This document shows positions 11,263-21,057 of a DNA stretch of 64,000 bases, one piece after another; position 1 is the stretch's first letter; each line of letters begins with the position of its first letter. The translations under genes were made by a program, and so were the position numbers. A model generated the notes under the pieces. It saw nothing but the letters and a program-made list of their open reading frames with translations. It did no database searches and was not told the DNA's origin. Source of the stretch: Ixodes scapularis (lineage: Eukaryota; Arthropoda; Arachnida; Ixodida; Ixodidae); the NCBI RefSeq assembly GCF_016920785.2, contig NW_024609884.1:84560069-84624068 (forward strand), given 5' to 3'.

Positions 11263-11529
11263 ATCTAATAACGTTGGCTCCACCGCGACGTGATGTCATA
11301 AGGGTGCTGCGCCAGTGTTCCTTGACTAAAGGCTAACCCGCTTGCCGCCCGCTAATAAGCAGCTGGTCGTATCTTTAAAATCGGTTTTAGGGGAGAATCT
11401 GGCTTCACTTTAATAACAATAATAATCATCTTTATTTTCGTGTGCCCAAAAACAACCTAAAGGTCTTCACTTTGGTACACCAAGAATGAGTAAACGCCAA
11501 ATTAACACAAAAATTAAAAAAAAAATGAA

Positions 11530-11650
11530 AGACATTTACAATTCCCTGTAATGTCGAATTAGAGCGCAGCTCTTGAGGAGGAGGAGGGAGGGGTACGGAG
11601 GAGGGGCACGCCCTCCTCTCCGTACCCTCCAGGGCTGTCATCCCGAGAGA
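11530..11650. repeat. dispersed repeat shared with 44352-44445
   Basis: The block around GAGCGCAGCTCTTGAGG followed by GGAGGAGGGAGGG occurs here and again at about 44370-44410. A degenerate inverted form of GCGCAGCTCTT lies at 44881-44892. Non-coding. Confidence 0.55.
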
Positions 11651-12145
11651 AATTTTTCAGATTAAGGTAGTATTCGGGTCTCTGCAGGAATAAGGAAAAT
11701 TTTGCTAGTTTGAGGGAAATTTTGAGGACCGTATAGATGCGGAATTTTATAGGTCAATTATGATTTCTTTTTTTCAAGTTAACATCGAATTTCATCGGTT
11801 TTGGCTACATTTGGGTAATTTTCTCCATCGGTTTGGCGATTTGTGGTGCGACCATCTGGCAACACTGAGAAGTACTAGGCTAGGTGGCGGAGATACCACC
11901 CATTATGAAGGGTGCAGCCGTTCGCATTCATCCATTAATTCAAACTTAAAAGATTGCAAAACATGACGATAGATGTGTTAGTGCTCCGTCTTCAGCTTTA
12001 TCACACAAAGAACTAGACTACCTAGCCTTACATTAATTTAATTCTAGTAATTGGTTTACGGTTTAGTTTCCTATTGAAGCAAAATACCAATTATTCTCCA
12101 TGACTTATCAAAAGAAGACGAAGACTAAAGTGTAAATATATCAAA

Positions 12146-12146
<1 letters not shown>

Positions 12147-12215
<69 letters not shown>

Positions 12216-12231
12216 TAATAATAATAATCTT
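12147..12231. repeat. (AAT)n microsatellite
   Basis: Trinucleotide run of roughly 27 units with one GAT interruption near the 3' end. Confidence 0.95.
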
Positions 12232-12338
12232 CATTGGCTTTGGCTCAAGAGAGCCGTGGCATCGCGGAAAGGCGACAGCCCGTAGCATGGAGGCCCGCGG
12301 TGCCACGTCTAGTGATGGTGATTATGAGATGATATGTA

Positions 12339-12784
12339 CAGGGTGTCACAAAAGAAAATTTACACGGTCTTTTTTACCGCAAAAATAAACTAGGCATCGC
12401 CGAACGCTCATTCTCCGCCCAAAGGTAGCGCTAGATATGTCACAACCATGATGCCAAAGTTTCAGCCCGATCCGATACCTTAATCAAAAGTTATAAGTGA
12501 TTTTCTGAAAATTTCAATGGGAAAATGGCGGCCGACGGAGTTTTCGAACATATGGGGCTCTATGGCACCAGAAACCGTAAACGGGCAAAAATGGGCTCCA
12601 TTTTCCCCATTGAAATTTTCAGAGAACCACTTATAACTTTTGATTAAGTTATCGGATCGGGCTGAAACTTTGGCATCTGGTTGGGACCTCTAGCTCTACC
12701 TTTGGGCGGAGAATGAGCGTTCGGCAATGCCTAGTTTATTTTGCGTTAAAAAAGACCGTGTAAATTTTCTTTTGTGACACCCTG
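12339..12784. mobile_element. long-hairpin MITE with TA target duplication
   Basis: Arms of about 190 bp (12339-12525 and 12600-12784) are inverted copies. Termini are CAGGGTGTCACAAAAGAAAA and its complement, and TA lies directly outside at 12337-12338 and 12785-12786. This is a 446-bp foldback element in the Tc1/mariner style. It is unrelated in sequence to the hairpin element at 10359-10787. Confidence 0.8.
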
Positions 12785-12786
12785 TA

Positions 12787-13660
12787 CAAAGGGAGAACGA
12801 CGCGGTCTTCTCAACATCGCAAGCACCGTTGCTCGAAGGTTCGGGAAAGGTTCAAGCGAGTCTGCCAGCGAGAGCTGAGGTGACCTCCCGCGGGCTGATA
12901 AATGAATGTCTCGGATGGAAAATCCCTGGTGGTTTGGTGGTGTTGCTCACTTCAGTGAAGGCAGCGGGCTGCAGGAGGTGGCTATGTGTTGGTAGACGGC
13001 TGCCACCCCCAAGGCATTCGCGTCCAGGGCTTCATAGCGCTGCAGTCACCCGGTGTTGCATCTTGTTGTCGTTGTCTTTTTTGTTAGTCAGCGCTGCGTA
13101 AGTGTGTCTTTCTTTTGTGTGCATGGACTTGAGTAACTGTTTTGCGGGTGCGTTGTTCCCCCCCATACAAAAAGCGCTGTTCCCCCCGTACAAAATTCTT
13201 CCGGTAGTCAAGCATACCGCACAAAAAGATGGCGTTGGTCACCAGCCGGTAGAAATGGAAAACGCAAGACGCCGTGACACAGCCAGCCATTCAGGATCCC
13301 AAAACCTCTCGTCCCCGAGGCCACTGTATACTCTTGTCCCATCTCCTTCCTTCTTGTTGCTTTGTTTTTATTTACGGGAACCCACCCCGTTGCACAGCAG
13401 TGACCGTCACGCTCCTCCTTGCTACCTGAAGGTCGTGCTTTGCTTTGCTTTTCTTTGTTCTTTTTCGTCCTCTTTTAGGGGCGAAGCTCTTTAGGGTCTA
13501 TACTCTGTTTCATCTTCACATCAGTCTACTACCGACCTATAAGAGGCAAGAAACACAACTACGATCACGGATGGATAGGGCATTTACACAGTCTCTACCC
13601 AAAGGAGCAAAAGCTTTACGGAGGTGACTTTTATCTACAGCACCATCTATGGGGTTACGA
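12787..13660. other. unassigned stretch upstream of the LINE fragment
   Basis: Several open frames of 60-130 codons overlap here on both strands, none with a motif I recognise. Part may be the 5' region of the LINE fragment that follows. Confidence 0.4.
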
Positions 13661-13697
13661 TGCAAATACAAAGTGAGCGGAGCAGCTGCTCGGTGAG

Positions 13698-14771
13698 ATG
13701 CAGGCGCACCGGATCCAACTAGTGAACAAATTAGGAGTCAAAACGCGAATGGGGGACGTCAGGCAGAAAGACACCACCCCTGATCTCACGTGGACCTCAA
13801 ACCCTTACACTCAACATCAAAAGTGGAAGCGAGCCAGGGACCTCTTGGGCAGCGACCACTGGCCAACCTACTTTGAGTTCTCACCAACTCGGAAGATTAA
13901 AGGCAGCAGCAAGAAAAGGGTCGTGAAAACAGTTCACTGGGACAACTTTCGACAAGAGCTAGAAGCGGACAACTTTCCCGGGTCCAGCTTTGAGAGTCTG
14001 CTCAACAACGCCTTGAAAGAAGCGACCACCGAGACCAAAGTTGAAGAAGATACGCCAACTCCCGACCTGCACCTCTTGCGAATATGGGCTAAGCGACTTC
14101 AAGCGGTGCAGCGGTACCGCAATGGACGCAAGACCCCGCAAGCCCGGCGAGCAATCACGCGAGCCACGGTAGAGGCCAAGCAGTACGCTAAGCAACTCGG
14201 CACCAATAGGTGGATAGACTTCAGCTCCTCGCTAACCGAGAAGACTTCGGTGAAGCGGCTCTGGGCGGTAAGTCGAGCCGTGCTCGGGAAGAAAAAGAGC
14301 AAGAAGGGCACCAGCATACTGGCACTAAACACGAATAAGACAGAGGAGCAGCTCGCTGACATGGCCGGAGATCTTTTCTTTCCTCAACCGCCATGTAAGG
14401 ATGATCAGGTGCTCGGAAATCCGTACAACATAGAGGTCCTAGCACCGGACGAAGGCATGAACCGGCCTTTCGCTCTGGGTGAGCTCGAGTGGGCGCTCCA
14501 CAAGGGGAAATCCTGCTCAGCTCCCGGCTCAGACAAAGTCACAATGACTATGCTTAAGAACCTCCCCGAAAACACAAAGCTCCAACTGCTAAATTGGATT
14601 AACCTCATTTGGATCACCGGCAAGCTGCCCGAGCACTGGAAACACTCTTTGGTCATTCCCATACCGAAACCCTGCAAGGACAAGGAATCACTAAACAATT
14701 ATCGGCCAATTTCTCTAACATCATGCACGTGCAAAGTCATGGAGCGGATGGTATTGGCGCGAATTGACTAG
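13698..14771 (+). pseudogene. LINE ORF2 fragment (endonuclease end plus RT start)
   Basis: A 357-codon fragment of a non-LTR retrotransposon polyprotein. The N-terminal part carries the end of an APE-type endonuclease (TTPDLTW, then LLGSDHWPTYFEF with the catalytic Asp-His). The C-terminal part enters the reverse transcriptase fingers (NNYRPISLTSCTCKVMERM) and stops at LARID, well before the catalytic YxDD. The start of the endonuclease and most of RT are therefore missing. Motif order resembles the I/R1-like LINE at 57511-58923 but the sequence is diverged. Confidence 0.8.
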
Positions 14772-15551
14772 CATCTCGAGACTATGGGGGCCTTTCATGC
14801 GGACACCCGAGAAATCCCGAAGCGCGCGCGCGCTAGTACGCAGCAGACGACAAAGGGAGCGGACGAGCGGCTTGCATGGTTTCGCATTTACAACTTATAA
14901 GGAATGCTTTATAGTGTACCTCCAGTTTCTTTTTCTTCATTTCTCTTCCCCTTTTTTTAGAGTGTAGCTGTAGTTATTGATGTTGTGGTTGGCGTAGTAG
15001 GGGGCGTAGGGTTTCCGTGATCGATGTTGACAAATGCTTGCAAAAGATCGCCCGCCCCCCCGACCTGGATCCGCTGCGTGTGAAGCGGCGTTACCCCAAA
15101 CTCGAGCTGCGCCACAGCGTTAACAAACCGGTTTATACTTAGGATTTTTGTAGTATCCAGTACCACAGCACTACACGCTTTCTCTTGGGGAAAAATAGCG
15201 TATAACAAGATGCTGTCGTATACCACTGTCAATACCAACCGCTCGTGTCGGGAGACGCTCGTTCACGCGCTCCACGGAACAAGAGAGAATCAAAAGCGTT
15301 CGAACAAAATAGTCAGGCCGGCAGCAAGCAATGGAGCTCACGTGGATCCCAAGGACAGGGGCATAGCCGTTTATTGAGAGAGTTTGGCCATACATTGGTT
15401 TGAACAGGCGAGCATCTCGGGGCCAACCACAGGCCGGGAAACAGCCTCTAGCGGTGGTCGTGTGCTCTAAATATGTGACATGACTAATATTAGCCGTTTT
15501 AGCGTCGCTAAAGTGAAAAGGTTTAGCTCTCGGTGACTGAAAACGTTGTAC
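14772..15551. other. unassigned stretch between LINE fragment and Gypsy-1
   Basis: No gene recognised. The first part (14765-14900) may be out-of-frame LINE sequence. Confidence 0.4.
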
Positions 15552-15555
15552 ATAT

Positions 15556-15974
15556 TGCCGCGCGCGCAGCTGGCCAAGTAGGCAGCGCGCGCGTGGCCTA
15601 ACGGTTATCGCGCATGCCTCTCACGCAGAAGGCCAGGGTTCGATTCCTGGCAGCGGCTACACATTTTTGTTGAGAGTGTAATTTGATGTTCTGGTGAATT
15701 CGAGAACCGTCTTGTTGATTCGCGGATAGAATGATCTACGCGCCGAACCTTCTACGCCGAACGATCCAGAAACCCACGAGGGTACATAAGGGATCCCGCC
15801 AGGCGAGCGCAGTCAGTCTCGCCCCAGCGCTCGATCCTGCGGTTTCGCCGATTTCGACGCCCGCGACGCTTTGTTATTATCTTTTGTACTCTTTTATTTT
15901 TGGCACAAGTTCGCCACATTAAACGTTTATTTCTTCCTGTTCATCTATTGTTTTTTTGGTCACCACCCGTGACA
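15556..15974 (+). repeat. Gypsy-1 5' LTR
   Basis: Terminal TG...CA. The first 100 nt hold a tRNA-Glu-like sequence. The later part has an ATTAAA signal (15919-15924) and a T-rich end. A 2-nt difference from the 3' LTR dates the insertion as young. Confidence 0.95.
15557..15657 (+). promoter_or_regulatory. tRNA-Glu-like sequence with pol III A and B boxes inside the LTR
   Basis: A box TGGCCTAACGG at 15594-15604 and B box GGTTCGATTCC at 15637-15647 match the type 2 pol III consensus. The anticodon-like loop CTCTCAC (15618-15624) would give CUC, glutamate. The T arm CCAGG/CCTGG is present but its loop has one extra base. GCCGC at 15557 can pair with GCGGC at 15653-15657 like an acceptor stem, with a GC-rich hairpin (GCGCGCGC arms around 15562 and 15586) inserted before the D arm. 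It is repeated in the 3' LTR at 21059-21159 and, decayed, in the solo LTR at 61566. Whether it is transcribed is unknown. Confidence 0.7.
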
Positions 15975-15977
15975 TAT

Positions 15978-15996
15978 TGGTGGAGGTGCTGGGTAT
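15978..15996 (+). promoter_or_regulatory. primer binding site
   Basis: TGGTGGAGGTGCTGGGTAT begins 3 nt after the 5' LTR. It is complementary to a tRNA 3' end of the form CCCAG + CACCTCC + A + CCA, which predicts a primer tRNA whose 5' acceptor strand is GGAGGTG. I could not assign the amino acid with certainty. Confidence 0.8.
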
Positions 15997-16001
15997 AACG
16001 C

Positions 16002-17396
16002 ATGCCCGTGCAGCGTTCCCCTCCGAGGGTTCGCAGTGCAAGTCCGACGCCAAGCCCACGAAGAACCGACGAAGGCACTACCGAGATCCGGTTCAGTCGT
16101 CGCACCCAAGGCCTACACCCGGAATTCGGACTTCTGCCGCCCAGGACCAAGCAGCCAACGAAGCCGACGATGGCCGACCAGTCGCCGACCCCCGCCGCTC
16201 CTGCCGTCGTCTACCTGCCCGCCGCTCCCCGTACGCCGACTCCCTTCCACGGCGAGATCCATGAGGATGTCGAAGACTGGATCAAGCACTACGAGCGTGT
16301 GGCGCGGCACAACGGATGGACTGCGGAGCAGTGCCTCCAAAACCTCTACTTTTCGCTGGAGGGTACTGCAAGGCATTGGTTCGAGAATCACGAGGCTTCG
16401 CTTACGTCGTGGGACATCTGTGTGGCCGAGTTGCAGCGGACGTTCGCCACCCTACACCGACGGGAGAAGGCAGAAGATCTCCTCAGAATTCGAACGCAGG
16501 GCCCCGACGAAAGCATCACAAGCTTCGTAGAAGATGTCCTCCGCCTGAGCGCCCGTGCCGACCCACGAGCCACAGACGACAAGAAGCTGCGGGTCCTCAT
16601 GCGCGGGGTGAGAGACGACATCTTTGGAGGCCTCGTGCGCAACCCGCCGGGCACCGTCGAAGCCTTCGTCACCGAGGCGACGAACATCGAGCGCGCCCTC
16701 CAAGCGCGCGCTTCCCACTACCAGCGACATCCAAGTGTCGCTGCAACCGCGCTGCTTGGCGGCGAGCACGCTCCTGGTACGGATATCCGCGAAATTATCC
16801 GGGAGGTCGTCCGGGACGAACTCCGACAGTTGCTGCCAGCCGCAAGTCGTCCAGCGACACTTTCCATTGCCGAGGCTGTGCGCGAGAAAGTACAACGGGC
16901 GCTCCAACCAGAGGTTCCCGTCACCACGGTGGCACCGCAGGAACCGACGTTGAGCTACGCTGCCATAGCCCGACGACCGCCGCAAGCTCCCCGCCAAGCT
17001 GCGGCGCCACCCCGAAGAGACGCCCCAACGCCGCAGTATCCCCGACGACAGGAAGATCAGGCGCACGTTCACCCAGACCGACCTGCGCCGAGGAAGACAG
17101 ACGTCTGGAGGACGGCCGACCGACGCCCGCTGTGTTACCACTGCGGGGAAGCTGACCATGTGTACCGCCGATGCCCATACCGACGACTCGGGCTGCGCGG
17201 ATTCCACCCAAGCGACCCGCGTCCCAGGTATGGTGAACGCCCTCGGGAGATCGACGAGTACTTGCGACGACCCCAGTCCCCCGAGCCTGCGTCCCGCCGA
17301 GAGTTCCGATCGCCTTCACCACGACGTCCAGCTTCGCCGATGCACCGACCCCGACGTGAAAGCCTGTCGCCCCTCGCTCCACGCCGGGGAAACTAG
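16002..17396 (+). CDS. gag: Gypsy-1 Gag
   Basis: 464 codons, intact. This is the structural protein that packages element RNA. The central retro-gag region (TPFHGEIHEDVEDWIKHYER, then ARHWFENHEASLTSWD) spans about residues 80-200. A CCHC knuckle CYHCGEADHVYRRC lies at 17131-17172, followed by an Arg/Pro-rich tail. The first ATG is 28 nt beyond the LTR; the in-frame ATG at 16170 (MADQSPTPAAP) has a better context and may be the true start. The stop TAG at 17394-17396 directly follows a -1 slippery heptamer. Confidence 0.9.
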   Translation: MPVQRSPPRVRSASPTPSPRRTDEGTTEIRFSRRTQGLHPEFGLLPPRTKQPTKPTMADQSPTPAAPAVVYLPAAPRTPTPFHGEIHEDVEDWIKHYERVARHNGWTAEQCLQNLYFSLEGTARHWFENHEASLTSWDICVAELQRTFATLHRREKAEDLLRIRTQGPDESITSFVEDVLRLSARADPRATDDKKLRVLMRGVRDDIFGGLVRNPPGTVEAFVTEATNIERALQARASHYQRHPSVAATALLGGEHAPGTDIREIIREVVRDELRQLLPAASRPATLSIAEAVREKVQRALQPEVPVTTVAPQEPTLSYAAIARRPPQAPRQAAAPPRRDAPTPQYPRRQEDQAHVHPDRPAPRKTDVWRTADRRPLCYHCGEADHVYRRCPYRRLGLRGFHPSDPRPRYGERPREIDEYLRRPQSPEPASRREFRSPSPRRPASPMHRPRRESLSPLAPRRGN

Positions 17397-17452
17397 GCGC
17401 GGCAACCCCTGGAGGTGGAGTTGCCGAAGACGACCGACGCCAAGATCCTCCA
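17387..17452 (+). promoter_or_regulatory. -1 programmed frameshift site with pseudoknot (gag-pol)
   Basis: The heptamer GGGAAAC (17387-17393) is in the exact X XXY YYZ phase of gag, and the gag stop TAG follows immediately. Slipping one base back enters the open pol frame. A 7-bp stem CGGCAAC/GTTGCCG (17400-17406 with 17420-17426) starts 6 nt downstream. Its loop segment TGGAGG (17410-17415) is complementary to CCTCCA at 17447-17452, giving an H-type pseudoknot. The same heptamer is used by some lentiviruses (known). Function here is inferred. Confidence 0.85.
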
Positions 17453-19858
17453 CGAACGTCGGAGGGCCCCCACTCGAACGCTACCGGAGACCGAAACGAC
17501 GCTCCTGAAACGGTGTCCAACAACCTAAACGTCATCATCGACGGCCACGACGCATCGGCACTCGTGGACACCGGAGCAGACTACTCAGTTTTGAGTGGGA
17601 GGCTCTCCCGCCGCCTTCGAAAAGTCACGACGCCGTGGGATGGACCTCAAATACGAACCGCCGGTGGGCACCTCATCACACCAGTCGGGCGATGCACCGC
17701 TCGTGTCGAGATCCACGGTGAGACGTGCCCTGTCAAGTTCGTCGTTCTGCAAGACTGTTCGAGGGACGTTATCCTCGGAATGGACTTCCTCTGCGAGTAT
17801 GGCGCCGTCATCGACCTCGGAGCAAACCGGTTGACGCTGCGAAAGCCGGTTTCACCACCGGAGGAGCCCAAAGCGACGTCATCTGCGGTCCGAGTCCTCG
17901 CCAGCCACGTGAACTTACCGCCGCGGTCGAGTGTTTTCGTACCCGTCGGGATCACCGAAGATTTCCGCGGCGAAGTTCTGCTCGAAGGAAGCCTCCAGTT
18001 GCTTCTGGGAAGAGGAATAGGCGTCGCAAGAGGAGTTGCTGAACTTCAGGATGGCCGCACTGTGGTCCTCGTCACGAACTTCCGAAATGAAGCGCAACAC
18101 CTCACAAAAGGTGCAGCCGTGGGCCAGGTCGAGGAACTCCAAAACTCCGCCGCTGTCGCCGCCATTACTGACGAATTCTCGCCACCTCAGCAAGACAGTG
18201 CGTCGCCAGCGCAGCTCGACATTGACCCTAAACTCCCGGGCCCGAAACGACGACAGTTGATTAACCTTCTCGCCGAATACCGCGACTGCTTTGCCACGTC
18301 GTCGAAGGTGCGCCAAACCACCGTTGCGAAGCACCGCATCGTTACCGAGGACGACGCGCGCCCTGTGCATCGATCGCCATACAGAGTCTCCGTTAAAGAA
18401 AGGCAGGCGATCCAGGAGCAAGTTCAAGAAATGCTGAACGACGACATAATTCAACCTTCAAGCAGTCCTTGGGCCTCTCCAGTCGTACTGGTTAAGAAGA
18501 AAGACGGGACGCTTAGGTTCTGTGTAGACTACCGGCAGCTGAACACGGTGACGAAGAAAGACGTCTACCCACTCCCCCGCATCGACGACACTCTAGACCG
18601 GCTGCGCCACTCTCGATATTTCTCATCGATGGACCTGAAGAGCGGCTACTGGCAGATCGAAGTCGACAAAAAGGACCGAGAAAAGACAGCTTTCGTCACG
18701 CCGGATGGACTGTACGAGTTCAAAGTGATGCCCTTCGGCCTGTGCACGGCGCCAGCAACTTTCCAACGTGTCATGGACACCGTACTGGCAGGACTGAAGT
18801 GGCAGAGCTGTCTCGTCTACCTCGACGACGTCGTCGTGTTTTCCAGCGACTTCGACGAGCACTTGCGACGACTCCGAGCAGTTCTCCAAGCCATACGGAC
18901 CGCCGGACTCACCCTGAAGCCGTCAAAGTGTCGGTTCGCTTATGACGAACTGAAGTTCCTCGGCCACGTGGTTAGTAACGAAGGTGTCCGCCCAGACCCC
19001 GAGAAGACTCGTGCCGTCGCAGCATTTCCAGCGCCAAGAGACAAGAAGGCCGTCCGAAGGTTCCTTGGGCTATGTGCCTACTATCGGCGCTTCGTTCGAG
19101 ATTTCGCAAGAATTTCCGCACCGCTCACACACCTCACGAAGGACGCCGAGAAGTTCGAATGGGCCGATGAACAGCAGCAGGCATTTGACGAGCTGAAGCG
19201 ACGACTGCAAACTCCTCCTGTTCTTGGACATTTCGACCAGGATGCGGAAACCGAGATTCACACGGACGCAAGTAACGCAGGGCTTGGCGCGGTTTTGGTT
19301 CAAGTACAAGAAGGCACCGAGCGAGTCATCGCCTACGCAAGTCGGACATTGACCAAGGCGGAGAGAAATTACTCCACGACTGAGAAAGAATGCCTTGCGG
19401 TCGCCTGGGCAATCACGAAGTTTCGTCCGTACTTATACGGGAGCCCGTTCCGGGTAGTCACGGACCACCACTCGCTCTGCTGGCTTGCGAACCTCAAGGA
19501 CCCGTCAGGACGCCTCGCGCGGTGGAGTCTCCGACTACAAGAGTTCAACATGACCGTCGTCTACAAGTCAGGCCGCAAGCACAGCGACGCCGACTGCCTG
19601 TCCAGAGCTCCCGTGGCAACACCTTCCGGCAGCAGCGACGACGATGACGACGAGTGTTTTCTGGGCGCAGTGAACATCGACGACATGGCCCGGCGTCAAC
19701 GAGACGATCCTGAGCTGCGCGCACTAATAGAGCACCTGGAAGGGCGCGGGAGTGCCATGCCACGTGTTTTTTCACGAGCGCTGCCGACCTTCGCCATTAG
19801 ACAAGGATACTCTACAAAGAGAACTTCGGGAACAACAACTCGCCATGGCTGCTGGTAA
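17396..19858 (+). CDS. pol: Gypsy-1 Pol, part 1: protease, RT, RNase H
   Basis: Open in the -1 frame from the gag stop; no ATG is needed because entry is by frameshifting. The protease motif is LVDTGADYSVL (about 17561). RT runs from about 18370: LDRLRHSRYFSSMDLKSGYW, then catalytic VYLDDVVVF with YLDD at 18818-18829. RNase H begins at IHTDASNAGLGAVL (about 19256) and continues through TEKECLAVAWAI to SDADCLSRAP. The frame ends at 19858 with a short unrelated tail because the integrase continues in another frame. Confidence 0.92.
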   Translation, partial: GAATPGGGVAEDDRRQDPPRTSEGPHSNATGDRNDAPETVSNNLNVIIDGHDASALVDTGADYSVLSGRLSRRLRKVTTPWDGPQIRTAGGHLITPVGRCTARVEIHGETCPVKFVVLQDCSRDVILGMDFLCEYGAVIDLGANRLTLRKPVSPPEEPKATSSAVRVLASHVNLPPRSSVFVPVGITEDFRGEVLLEGSLQLLLGRGIGVARGVAELQDGRTVVLVTNFRNEAQHLTKGAAVGQVEELQNSAAVAAITDEFSPPQQDSASPAQLDIDPKLPGPKRRQLINLLAEYRDCFATSSKVRQTTVAKHRIVTEDDARPVHRSPYRVSVKERQAIQEQVQEMLNDDIIQPSSSPWASPVVLVKKKDGTLRFCVDYRQLNTVTKKDVYPLPRIDDTLDRLRHSRYFSSMDLKSGYWQIEVDKKDREKTAFVTPDGLYEFKVMPFGLCTAPATFQRVMDTVLAGLKWQSCLVYLDDVVVFSSDFDEHLRRLRAVLQAIRTAGLTLKPSKCRFAYDELKFLGHVVSNEGVRPDPEKTRAVAAFPAPRDKKAVRRFLGLCAYYRRFVRDFARISAPLTHLTKDAEKFEWADEQQQAFDELKRRLQTPPVLGHFDQDAETEIHTDASNAGLGAVLVQVQEGTERVIAYASRTLTKAERNYSTTEKECLAVAWAITKFRPYLYGSPFRVVTDHHSLCWLANLKDPSGRLARWSLRLQEFNMTVVYKSGRKHSDADCLSRAPVATPSGSSDDDDDECFLGAVNIDDMARRQRDDPELRALIEHLEGRGSAMPRVFSRALPTFAIRQGYSTKRTSGTTTRHGCW

Positions 19859-20946
19859 TCCCGACCGACCTTCGGGAGGAGATCTTTCAAGCCTGCCACG
19901 ACGACCCGACGTCCGGACACCTTGGTTACAGCCGGACCCTGGCACGTATTCGTGAAAAGTATTACTGGCCCAAGCTCCCCAAAACCGTCCACCTGTATAC
20001 GCGATCATGTCATGAATGCCAGCGACGAAAGAAACCTCCGACGAGGCCGGCCGGACTCTTGCAGTCAATTCCTCCGCCAACCGCACCCTTCCAGCAGATC
20101 GGAATGGATCTACTTGGCCCTTTTCCGCCGTCGACGTCAGGAAATCGCTGGATCATCGTCGCCACAGATTATCTCACGCGGTATGCCGAAACGAAAGCCC
20201 TTCCTTCCGGAACTGCTGTGGAAGTTGCCAAGTTTTTCATTGAATCCATCGTCCTCCGTCACGGCGCTCCCGAAGTCCTGATCTCAGACCGTGGATCATC
20301 ATTCATGGCCCAGCTGACGCAAGAAGTCCTTCGTCTCAGCCACACCAGCCATCGCCGCACCACGGCGTACCACCCGCAGACCAACGGGCTAACGGAGAGA
20401 CTCAACAAGACCATCGCCGACATGATCTCCATGTACGTCGACGTGGAGCACAAGACATGGGACGAGGTGCTGCCGTACGTCACATTTGCCTACAACACGG
20501 CCGTACAAGAGACCACCGGAATGACACCCTTTCAGCTGGTGCATGGGCGCAAGGTAACGACAATGCTGGACGCTATGTTACCCCACGAAGCGGCTGTCGA
20601 CGCAAGCGACGACGCCCAGGTGGTTGCCCAAAGGGCAGAAGAAGTCCGTCAGCTCGCCAGACTTCGGATTCAGGCTCAACAACGTGTCGACACTGGCCGC
20701 TACAACCTTCGTCGTCGGGACGTCCACTTCCAGCCCGGAGACAGGGTGTGGGTGTGGACACCGATTCGCCGCCGCGGTCTCAGCGAGAAGCTCCTGAAAC
20801 GTTACTTTGGACCCTACAAAGTGCTTCGTCGACTCGGGGATCTGAACTACGAGGTGATGCCCGACGGAACACGGACTTCATCACGCCGCCCTCCACGACC
20901 AGAAGTCGTCCACGTCGTGCGCATGAAGCCGTACTACGCTCGATAG
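19807..20946 (+). pseudogene. Gypsy-1 Pol, part 2: integrase in a shifted frame
   Basis: The integrase inserts element cDNA into the host genome. It lies in a different frame from RT-RNase H; the break falls at about 19799-19812. Open sequence carries an HHCC zinc-binding region (about 19895-20030), the core (GMDLLGPF with the first Asp, ISDRGSSF with the second, TNGLTERLNK with the Glu) and a C-terminal GPY module (RYFGPYKVLRRLGDLNYEV), ending at 20946. A disabling single-base indel or a sequencing error are the simplest explanations; no slippery motif is seen at the break. Confidence 0.85.
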
Positions 20947-21043
20947 GACAGTGGACCTTACGTATTCCAAATACTCTTTAGTTTACCGTTCTTTTTATTT
21001 GCTTTGTTTTGTTTTTGGGTTGCATCGGGACGATGCACTTTTT

Positions 21044-21057
21044 AAAGAGGGGAGTAA
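21044..21057 (+). promoter_or_regulatory. polypurine tract
   Basis: AAAGAGGGGAG followed by TAA directly precedes the TG of the 3' LTR. It is the expected primer site for plus-strand DNA synthesis. Confidence 0.85.

Noticed and set aside
11432..11641. minus-strand ORF with proline run
   Set aside because: It lies in a dispersed repeat also present near 44370.
13084..13627. series of plus-strand ORFs before the LINE fragment as exons
   Set aside because: No recognisable motif, inconsistent frames and no convincing splice pairs by eye.
15556..15974. tRNA-Glu gene inside the LTR as a working tRNA
   Set aside because: The T loop has an extra base, the D arm pairs poorly and the acceptor needs a hairpin insertion. 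A pol III promoter-like relic is the safer reading.
19799..19812. a second programmed frameshift between RNase H and integrase
   Set aside because: No slippery heptamer or downstream structure is apparent at the break, and Gypsy elements normally encode the two in one frame.
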